A stretch of DNA of 64,000 bases, taken from Paenibacillus tyrphae (GTDB lineage: Bacteria; Bacillota; Bacilli; Paenibacillales; NBRC-103111). The number at the start of each line of letters is the position of its first letter. Within the stretch, counting starts at the first letter, position 1. The stretch is taken from positions 1 to 64,000 of the forward strand of contig NZ_JNVM01000017.1 in the NCBI RefSeq assembly GCF_000722545.1. The letters run 5' to 3'. Of this stretch, positions 57,887-64,000 are shown piece by piece. The position numbers and the translations under genes are program-made. Below the pieces are notes generated by a model that saw nothing but the letters and a program-made list of their open reading frames with translations, was not told the DNA's origin and made no database searches.

Positions 57887-57934
57887 TGCGGTTCCCACGG
57901 TCCGCCGGTTGCCTGGCGGATGCGGCGAACCGCA
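57887..57934 (-). promoter_or_regulatory. Intercistronic hairpin between hutU and hutI
   Basis: TGCGGTTC (57887-57894) pairs with GAACCGCA (57927-57934) and, inside, TCCGCC (57901-57906) with GGCGGA (57915-57920). A second GC-rich pairing (GGCTGG/CCAGCC near 57950-57973) follows the hutU stop. There is no T-tract; an mRNA-stability role is more likely than termination. Confidence 0.5.
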
Positions 57935-57984
57935 GCTAGAATGCTTGATTTAACCGGCTGGCTCAAAACGCCAGCCGTGCCTTC

Positions 57985-59643
57985 TTAAATACCCAACATT
58001 GGCACGCGGACGCCGCGTTCTTTGGCCGTTTGAATCGCCAGCTCGTAACCCGCGTCCGCATGGCGGATAATCCCCATGCCCGGGTCCGTGTTCAGCACGC
58101 GGGACAGCCGCTCTTCCGCTTCTTGGGAGCCGTCCGCGACGACGACCATACCGGCGTGGAGCGAGTAACCCATTCCGACGCCGCCGCCGTGATGCACCGA
58201 GACCCAGCTTGCGCCGGACGCCGTATTCACGAGCGCGTTCAGGATCGCCCAGTCGCCGACCACGTCGCTGCCGTCCTTCATCGCTTCCGTCTCGCGGTTT
58301 GGCGAGGCGACGGAGCCGCAGTCGAGGTGGTCGCGGCCGATGACGATCGGCGCGGACAGTTCGCCGCTGCGCACCATCTCATTGATCGCGAGCCCCATCT
58401 TCACGCGCTCGCCGTAGCCGAGCCAGCAGATGCGCGACGGCAAGCCTTGGAAGGCGACTTTCTCGCGTGCCATTCCGATCCAGCGGCGCAGATGCTCGTT
58501 TTCCGGGAATAGCTTCAGCACGAGCTCGTCGGTCTTGTAGATGTCCTCCGGATCGCCGGACAGCGCGGCCCAGCGGAACGGTCCTTTGCCTTCGCAGAAC
58601 AGCGGGCGGATGTACGCCGGCACGAAGCCCGGGAAGTTGAACGCGTCCTTCACGCCTTCGTCGAGAGCGACCTGACGGATGTTGTTGCCGTAGTCGAACA
58701 CGACGGAGCCCAGCTTTTGCAGATCGAGCATCGCCTGCACATGCGCCGCCATCGACTGCTTCGACAAGCGGACATATTCCGCCGGGTTGCTGGCGCGCAG
58801 CTCGGCGGCCGCTTCCAGCGAGTAGCCCGTAGGCACGTAGCCGTTCAGCGGATCGTGTGCCGACGTCTGGTCGGTGACGAAATCCGGGACGATGCCGCGG
58901 CGCACGAATTCCGGGAAAATTTCCGCCGCGTTGCCGACGAGGCCGATCGAGAGCGGACGGCCCTGCTCCTGCGCTTCGCGGGCCAGCTTGAGCGCTTCGT
59001 CCAGATCGTGCACCATCACGTCGCAGTAGCGTGTATCGATCCGGCGCTGAATGCGCGTCGCGTCGACGTCGACCCCGATGACAACGCCTTCGTTCATCGT
59101 GACCGCCAGCGGCTGCGCCCCGCCCATGCCTCCGAGACCCGCGGTCAGCGTCAGCGTCCCGCGCAGCGTGCCGTTCGCATGCTGGCGCGCCGCTTCGGCG
59201 AACGTTTCATACGTGCCCTGCAGAATGCCCTGCGTGCCGATGTAGATCCAGCTGCCCGCTGTCATCTGCCCGTACATCATCAGTCCTTTTTTATCCAGTT
59301 CATGGAACGTATCCCAGTTCGCAAAGGCCGGCACGATCACGGAGTTGGAGATGAGCACGCGCGGCGCCTGGCTGTGGGTTTTGAAAATGCCGACCGGCTT
59401 GCCGGACTGCACAAGCAGCGTTTCGTCCGCTTCGAGCTCCGTCAGGCACTCGACGATTTTGTCGTACGCTTCCCAGTTGCGGGCCGCCTTGCCGATCCCG
59501 CCATAGACGACGAGGTCTTCCGGCCGCTCAGCTACCTCCGGGTCCAGATTGTTCATCAGCATGCGCAGCACCGCTTCCTGCTGCCATCCTTTGGCCGTCA
59601 GCTTCGTGCCTCGCGGCGCGCGAATCGTACGTTTATTTTCCAT
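57985..59643 (-). CDS. hutU: Urocanate hydratase
   Basis: Converts urocanate to 4-imidazolone-5-propionate using tightly bound NAD; second step of histidine breakdown. The length, 552 residues, is the family standard. Landmarks: the start RTIRAPRGTKLTAKGWQQEA, VLISNSVIVPAFANWDTF, the NAD-site glycines TLTAGLGGMGGAQPLAVTMN near residue 165, the DQTSAHDPLNGYVP segment, and the catalytic-cysteine-like region ICWLGYGERVKMGLAINEM near 408. GGGGAGAG precedes the ATG at 59643. It lies 27 bp after hutG. Confidence 0.97.
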   Translation of the reverse strand: MENKRTIRAPRGTKLTAKGWQQEAVLRMLMNNLDPEVAERPEDLVVYGGIGKAARNWEAYDKIVECLTELEADETLLVQSGKPVGIFKTHSQAPRVLISNSVIVPAFANWDTFHELDKKGLMMYGQMTAGSWIYIGTQGILQGTYETFAEAARQHANGTLRGTLTLTAGLGGMGGAQPLAVTMNEGVVIGVDVDATRIQRRIDTRYCDVMVHDLDEALKLAREAQEQGRPLSIGLVGNAAEIFPEFVRRGIVPDFVTDQTSAHDPLNGYVPTGYSLEAAAELRASNPAEYVRLSKQSMAAHVQAMLDLQKLGSVVFDYGNNIRQVALDEGVKDAFNFPGFVPAYIRPLFCEGKGPFRWAALSGDPEDIYKTDELVLKLFPENEHLRRWIGMAREKVAFQGLPSRICWLGYGERVKMGLAINEMVRSGELSAPIVIGRDHLDCGSVASPNRETEAMKDGSDVVGDWAILNALVNTASGASWVSVHHGGGVGMGYSLHAGMVVVADGSQEAEERLSRVLNTDPGMGIIRHADAGYELAIQTAKERGVRVPMLGI

Positions 59644-59670
59644 CGTTATCTCTCCCCTTGGGTTTCATAA

Positions 59671-60639
59671 TTAGCCGCGCTTCATCGTGCCGGCCATAAA
59701 GTTAAGAATGACGTGCAGCGCCGTACGCACGGTCGCCCGGCGCGGGTCCTGCATCGGATCGACGCAAACTACATCGAAGCCCTTTACCTTCGGATGGCGG
59801 CCGAGCATGAACACCGCCTCCAGCAGCTGCCAGCTCGTCATCCCGGCGGGCACCATCGCCGGAACGCCCGGCGCGTAGGCCTGATCGAGCACATCCATAT
59901 CTACCGTGACGTAGATCGCGTCCGTGCCCCTGCCGGCCACTTCAAGCGCCTGCGCGACGAACTTCTCCACGCCCTCCAGCGCGACCTGCCGCGCCGTAAA
60001 CTGCGTAATTCCCTGCTCCCGCGCATAGTCGCGGTATGGCTTCGAGTTCGCGAAGCTGTGCAGGCCGATCTGCGCGATATGCTTGCCTTCCACGGCGCCG
60101 GATTCAATCAGGCCGCGGATCGGCGTGCCGTTGGACGGTCCGCCGTCCTGCAGGTTGCGCACGTCCATATGAGAATCGATCTGGACGATGCCGACCGGCC
60201 CGCCGATTTTGTTCCGGAACGCCTTGACGGACGGGCACGTGATCGAATGGTCGCCCCCGGCGATGATCGGGAATAAGTCCGGCAGCGCCTCGTACACGTT
60301 CGTCAGCCCCTGCTCGATGTTCGCATGGCAGCGCAGCAGGTCGGTGACATGCATTTGAATATCGCCGAGGTCGCGGGCGTTCAGCTCCTGCAGATCGACG
60401 TCATGGTCGATGCTGTACGTCGTCACGTTCGCGAACAGCTCGCGCAGCGCATTCGGCGTCATCGACGCGGCGGACACGCTGATCGACGTCTTGGACAGCG
60501 GCACTCCGATGAAGCCGAAGTCGACCGGCGCTTCGCCATCCCACGGTGTGAGCCACTGGGCCACCTTCGTTTCGAACCGGTCGCGCCAGTTCGACTGCCG
60601 TGCTAGCTCCGGCGGGTTTAACAGATCAATCGTTTTCAC
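59671..60639 (-). CDS. hutG: Formimidoylglutamase (arginase family)
   Basis: Hydrolyses N-formimidoyl-L-glutamate to glutamate and formamide; last step of this histidine pathway. A 322-residue ureohydrolase. The manganese-binding motifs are GGDHSITCPSV near residue 128, QIDSHMDVRN (D-x-H-x-D) near 152, and YVTVDMDVLDQAYAPG (D-x-D) near 245. These and the length fit HutG rather than agmatinase, and the operon partner genes settle it. The start is a GTG at 60639 with a perfect AAAGGAGG site. It is the first gene of the operon; the usual hutH is absent from the window. Confidence 0.93.
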   Translation of the reverse strand: MKTIDLLNPPELARQSNWRDRFETKVAQWLTPWDGEAPVDFGFIGVPLSKTSISVSAASMTPNALRELFANVTTYSIDHDVDLQELNARDLGDIQMHVTDLLRCHANIEQGLTNVYEALPDLFPIIAGGDHSITCPSVKAFRNKIGGPVGIVQIDSHMDVRNLQDGGPSNGTPIRGLIESGAVEGKHIAQIGLHSFANSKPYRDYAREQGITQFTARQVALEGVEKFVAQALEVAGRGTDAIYVTVDMDVLDQAYAPGVPAMVPAGMTSWQLLEAVFMLGRHPKVKGFDVVCVDPMQDPRRATVRTALHVILNFMAGTMKRG

Positions 60640-60753
60640 GCATAAGCCTCCTTTTGCCTTAACGCGCGGGTTCCGGTATCTCCTGCCGCCAAAGAACCCG
60701 CCGCTTAGCCTCCTGTATGATTAACCACGTAGTAAGATTAGCCGCCTTAACGG

Positions 60754-60918
60754 TTAATGGCCCAAATAAGCCTGCTTGACGACGATCGGGGCCAGTCCCA
60801 TCGACGGCTCGTCGGGGATGAGCAGCTTCGGCTTCGCCATCAGCGCCGGCCTTCGGCCACCATTCACGATGCCTGCCTCCACAAGTTTATGCGTCGGCTG
60901 CCCGATGATGTCTTTCCC
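60754..60918 (-). pseudogene. livF: livF remnant (branched-chain amino-acid ABC ATPase) with internal deletions
   Basis: Fifty-four codons in one frame before a TAA. The pieces match LivF in order but with large gaps: GKDIIGQPTHKLVEAGI (normally the region before the signature), then GG-RR-PALMAKPKLLIPDEPSMGLAPIVVK (signature end, Walker B and D-loop; here L-I-P-D-E-P), then AYLGH at the C-terminus. Walker A is gone. LivF proteins have about 235 residues, so roughly three-quarters is deleted in several in-frame steps. It lies just upstream of hutG, which suggests that an amino-acid importer was once part of this locus. Confidence 0.72.
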
Positions 60919-60975
60919 TTGCGAAGGGATGACAGAGAATGAATTGTAAACTTCTCAGTGTACTTTTATCGTACT

Positions 60976-60989
60976 TGCAAACGCTTTCG
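60976..60989. promoter_or_regulatory. cre-like site upstream of the hut operon
   Basis: TGCAAACGCTTTCG matches the CcpA cre consensus TGNAARCGNWWNCA except for the last base. It lies between the AraC gene and the livF remnant, about 340 bp before hutG. Catabolite repression of hut genes is known in Bacillus; use of this site is inferred. Confidence 0.5.
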
Positions 60990-61015
60990 AAAGCACTAGT
61001 GAATTTTGCGAAGGT

Positions 61016-62209
61016 TTAGCACAATTTTGCTGCACGATATTCGTTCGGACTGCAGCGAAGATAACGTTTGAATAACCGACTGAAGTAATTGGAATCCTGA
61101 AACCCGGCAAGCGCGGCGATCTCTTGTATCGGTTTATCGGTGTTTTCAAGGTAATAGACCGCTTTTTCAATCCGGAGCTTGTTCAAGTAGTCGACGAAGG
61201 TGCTTCCCGTTTCTTTGCGAAACAGATGGCTGAAGTGGTAGGTGCTAAGGTAACAATATTGTGCTATCTCTTCGAGGGGAATCTTGCGCTGATGATGCTG
61301 CTTCATATAGGCGATGGCCGTCCGGATCACCGGCGACACCTCCGCCGTCTGCGCTTCGCCGATCCGTGCGGTCAACTTGCTCCAGTGCTCGCTGACTTTG
61401 GCCGCGAACTTGTCGTAACGGATCGTCATGTACAGATCTTGAATAAACCGGGCGTTCTCCGACAAAATGCTTTGCGCATGGCCGCCGACATCGAGCGACA
61501 GGCGCGTCAGCTGCATGACGAGGTCGATGACCTCGGATTTGAACATATCCACATTGCCGCGGTACGTCTGCCCCATGCGCTCCAGAAGCAGGTGCAAGTA
61601 CGAAACCGCTCCGTGCACGTCGCCCAGGCGGACGCGGGCCATCAGCTCCGTCCGTTCCGCTTGCGAGACCGGATTATGCGGCTGCTCGCCGTCCTGCTTT
61701 TGCTTTTCATACTGGAAAATGAGCCGGTTGCCCTGGAAAAAGCGGTCGATCATCGACTCCTTCGCTTCCTCGTACGAGTAGTGGAGCATGTACGGGTTAT
61801 CGTAGAAGGTGCCTATGCCAACGGAGACGGAAAAGCCCTGCGCATCGGTCAGCTTCTGCACCTGCTTCGCCATCGCGAAAGCGGTCTTGGCAGGATCGGG
61901 ATCGCGCCGTTCCTTCGTCCCCAGCTCGACGAGCAAGGCCAACACGCCTTCGGCCACCCATACCCAGACGAACGGCGCTTGGATGCCCGCATGCAGAGCG
62001 CTGATCAGCTTGTGGCCGATATCGATGCGCCACTGGATGGGCTGACCGAGCGCCAGATCGGGATACCGGTCCATCGAGAAGACCATCGCCAGATTGGGCC
62101 GAAGGTAAATATCGAACTCCGCCTGCATCTCCGTGAAAGACGCTTCGTGAACCAGCGTACCGGAGATCAGCAGGTGGGTAAACGTCGCTTGGGTCGGATT
62201 TTGCCTCAT
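61016..62209 (-). CDS. AraC-family transcriptional regulator with large N-terminal sensor
   Basis: A 397-residue regulator. The N-terminal 270 residues have no clear family name but contain a degenerate cyclase-like segment (GFSVSVGIGTFYDNPYMLHYSYEEAKESM) typical of Paenibacillus AraC regulators. The C-terminal 100 residues hold both AraC helix-turn-helix motifs (IPLEEIAQYCYLSTYHFSHLFRKETG and IQEIAALAGFQDSNYFSRLFKRYLRCSP). AGGAGG precedes the ATG at 62209. It is co-oriented with the hut operon and may control it or the lost importer; this is inference from position only. Confidence 0.9.
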   Translation of the reverse strand: MRQNPTQATFTHLLISGTLVHEASFTEMQAEFDIYLRPNLAMVFSMDRYPDLALGQPIQWRIDIGHKLISALHAGIQAPFVWVWVAEGVLALLVELGTKERRDPDPAKTAFAMAKQVQKLTDAQGFSVSVGIGTFYDNPYMLHYSYEEAKESMIDRFFQGNRLIFQYEKQKQDGEQPHNPVSQAERTELMARVRLGDVHGAVSYLHLLLERMGQTYRGNVDMFKSEVIDLVMQLTRLSLDVGGHAQSILSENARFIQDLYMTIRYDKFAAKVSEHWSKLTARIGEAQTAEVSPVIRTAIAYMKQHHQRKIPLEEIAQYCYLSTYHFSHLFRKETGSTFVDYLNKLRIEKAVYYLENTDKPIQEIAALAGFQDSNYFSRLFKRYLRCSPNEYRAAKLC

Positions 62210-62313
62210 GGGAGCCTCCTAACGGTCTTTCGGTTAAAAAACGCATATCCAATATAGCCTGATTGCCGCAGCAGAACAGGGGGCCGCGGCAAGGGAGTTT
62301 TTTGCTATCGGCG

Positions 62314-63096
62314 TTATAACGCGATTTGCCTCACGATTTCGGCCAGTTCGTTGACGAACGAATCCTTGTCATTATCCGCTGAGGATTCAACGGACACGCA
62401 ACGGTCGACTTGAACACCGCTTAACTGCAGAGCAGACAACACCCATGGCTTGCTGTCCTCATGCAAACAGACGATAGATGACGGCCGATGGTCGGCGATT
62501 TGCTGCGCGAGCCGATCGATGTTTTGTTGTCTGACCCGCTGCCTATCCGCTTCCGGTACTTCGTTGACCGACCGGGGACACAGATGAATCAGGAACCACT
62601 CTCTGCTTCTAAAATAATGCAGAAAATCCCAATGGTCTTCAGGAACGTCTTCCCCTAAAGCTATCGCAAACGATTCCTTCACCTGTTCGAGCAATACGGA
62701 ATCGCCATTAAAGAAAAACGTGCTGTCACCGGGAGGCGCATCTCCGATCATCAGTGTATTCACGCAATCCGGTTGAAACATCCGGTCATTGACGTAGATC
62801 GTAATCACCGTTTCATTCGGGCAATCGGCCATTTTCCGGCGCCACGTCGAATCCTCCATCGTTAAGTAACGCTCAAGATTATCAAGCAGAGCGTCCCAGC
62901 CTTCGGCGGTATCGCTGATTTCCACGAACTCCCCATTCTCATAATCGAAAACCAAACCCCGATCTTCGTACAATTCGCTTTCGAATCTGGAATAATGAAT
63001 ACGGAAAATTTCCGCCCATTCTATCCAGGTTTCATAGCTATCATGCGCTATGGACAATCCTTTATCGTTTACCGTAATTTTGTCGGTGTGACCCAT
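62314..63096 (-). CDS. Hypothetical acidic protein
   Basis: A 260-residue soluble, acidic protein, without signal peptide or membrane helix. Residues 1-90 have a strand-rich start (ITVNDKGLSIAHDSYETWIEWAEIFRI) and YENGEFVEISDTAEGWDALLDNLERYL, similar in style to immunity-like or SMI1/YwqJ-type small domains. The C-terminal half includes IVCLHEDSKPWVLSALQLSG. I do not recognise a family. The ATG at 63096 follows GGGAAGAAG. It lies between the AraC gene and the MFS gene and seems to be a single unit. Confidence 0.75.
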   Translation of the reverse strand: MGHTDKITVNDKGLSIAHDSYETWIEWAEIFRIHYSRFESELYEDRGLVFDYENGEFVEISDTAEGWDALLDNLERYLTMEDSTWRRKMADCPNETVITIYVNDRMFQPDCVNTLMIGDAPPGDSTFFFNGDSVLLEQVKESFAIALGEDVPEDHWDFLHYFRSREWFLIHLCPRSVNEVPEADRQRVRQQNIDRLAQQIADHRPSSIVCLHEDSKPWVLSALQLSGVQVDRCVSVESSADNDKDSFVNELAEIVRQIAL

Positions 63097-63215
63097 CTCT
63101 TTCGCTTCTTCCCTTCGTTCCTATAACCGATTTGCAAACCAAAAAAGGCCCTGCGCTCGCGCATCATGCGGAGACCGGGCGCTTCCTGGCTAGGTCTTTT
63201 TTCAACTCCGCAACC

Positions 63216-64000
63216 TTAAGCAGCCGTCTCTTCCGCTTCCACGGGCTTGAACCGGCTTTTACCGAAGAAGACGTAGAACAACACCGAAACGACTGTATAC
63301 ACCACCGCCGTGATGCTGAACGCGTAAACGTATCCGTAATAGCTGCCGTATTGAGCGACAAGCCCGGTGCTGACCGGCGAAGCCAGAAACCAGCCCAGAT
63401 TGAACACCGCTTCTCCGGAGCTGGAGGCAAGTCCTCGCATCGAGCGGTCGACGTATTTCATCTTGATCGTGTTGTAGAACGGATTCGCGGCATTCATCAG
63501 AGCCTGCCGGAACAAGTACCCTCCGCTTGCAATCATCAGATTGGTCGAAAACGCTGTAATGAGCAGGAACGGGATCGAGCACAGCTGAAGCACGATAACT
63601 GCTTTCGCTTCCCCGAGCCGCCGGGCGATGACCGGACCGATCAAGTACGCAAGCGCGGTCGCGCCCTGTCCCAAGGAGACGATGACGCCGATCACCGATT
63701 TTGAGGCGCCGAAGCGGTCTTCGAAATAGACATTCAAGTAGGGCACCACCATGCCCCCGGCCGTCGAGGTCATCAGCCCGAGCATAACGAAGAGGCCGAT
63801 CACTTGAAGCGACGCTTTGTGATGCTGCACGGCATGCCGCCATGACAGCTTCCCGCCGGACGACCGTTCCTCCCGGGCCCCCTTTAGCATCAGGACCGGA
63901 ATCAGCCCGAGCGCCGCTATGCCGACGCCCGTCAGCAAGGTCAGACGCAGGCTCAGGACACCGTCAAGACCGAAGCTAAACTGAAGCATGTCGGTGAGAA
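63216..64000 (-). CDS. MFS transporter, C-terminal part (gene runs off the right edge)
   Basis: The frame is open to the window end, so the start lies beyond 64000; about 260 residues are seen. They hold seven or so membrane helices, with the central basic loop (LMLKGAREERSSGGKLSWRH) and then the C-terminal six helices (VIGLFVMLGLMTSTAGGMVVPYLNVYFEDRFGASKSVIG, described by its ends at about residues 60-100). The EDRFGAS and GPVIARRLGEAKA elements are typical of major facilitator exporters. The substrate is unknown. An ATG at 63989 is internal rather than the start. Confidence 0.88.
   Translation of the reverse strand, partial: LTDMLQFSFGLDGVLSLRLTLLTGVGIAALGLIPVLMLKGAREERSSGGKLSWRHAVQHHKASLQVIGLFVMLGLMTSTAGGMVVPYLNVYFEDRFGASKSVIGVIVSLGQGATALAYLIGPVIARRLGEAKAVIVLQLCSIPFLLITAFSTNLMIASGGYLFRQALMNAANPFYNTIKMKYVDRSMRGLASSSGEAVFNLGWFLASPVSTGLVAQYGSYYGYVYAFSITAVVYTVVSVLFYVFFGKSRFKPVEAEETAA

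Overview
The window looks like chromosome from a spore-forming, moderately GC-rich member of the Paenibacillaceae (Paenibacillus or Cohnella type). The support is Gram-positive: strong AAAGGAGG-type ribosome sites, frequent GTG/TTG starts, lipoprotein solute-binding proteins, LplB/YtcP-type sugar permeases, a YesM/YesN two-component pair, an AbrB-type regulator and LrgA/LrgB. No rRNA, tRNA, CRISPR array or complete insertion sequence was seen. The left edge cuts through the first codons of a TnpB (IS605 OrfB) gene and the right edge cuts an MFS transporter.

Region by region: 0.1-6.3 kb holds a three-PAS sporulation-type kinase, a GNAT enzyme, thymidine kinase, an M29 aminopeptidase, an unlisted 30-residue gene with its own terminator, and a frameshifted APH-type phosphotransferase. 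From 6.3 to 12 kb lies a surface-glycan set (O-antigen-ligase-like protein, LbH acetyltransferase, GT61 glycosyltransferase, methyltransferase), then a two-gene ABC exporter with a possible leader attenuator. From 15.1 to 28.2 kb is a carbohydrate block: a LacI regulator diverges from a glycosidase and a first ABC importer, with operators and a cre-like site between them; a second ABC importer and a YesN/YesM pair follow. Neither importer has its own ATPase, so a shared MsmX/MsiK-type ATPase elsewhere is expected.

From 28.2 to 36 kb come an AbrB/zinc-ribbon/HTH protein and three separate ECF sigma systems: sigma plus DUF4367-like partner, sigma plus zinc anti-sigma of the DUF4179 type, and an ECF41 (SigJ-type) factor behind its FAD oxidoreductase with a recognisable ECF41 promoter. 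A roughly 250-bp nested palindrome sits between the first two. From 36 to 44 kb are small housekeeping genes, lrgA-lrgB with a divergent CidR-like regulator that seems to start at ATC, a quinone oxidoreductase, a secreted 5'-nucleotidase with LysM, and a polysaccharide deacetylase.

An AT-rich island (about 44.16-47.16 kb) carries a secreted seven-repeat RCC1 protein and an unrecognised secreted protein. It lies between the 3' remnant of an SgrR-like gene and the 3' remnant of an MFS transporter gene, so it appears to have replaced the middle of an ancestral divergent pair. To the right are a YdeI-like protein, a DinB-like protein, a chemoreceptor with a BMP-type binding lipoprotein, a GNAT/MocR divergent pair with repeated 12-bp boxes, a glyoxalase-like protein, a secreted metallophosphatase, a hutG-hutU-hutI operon without hutH, a decayed livF remnant, an AraC regulator, an unknown protein and the MFS edge gene.
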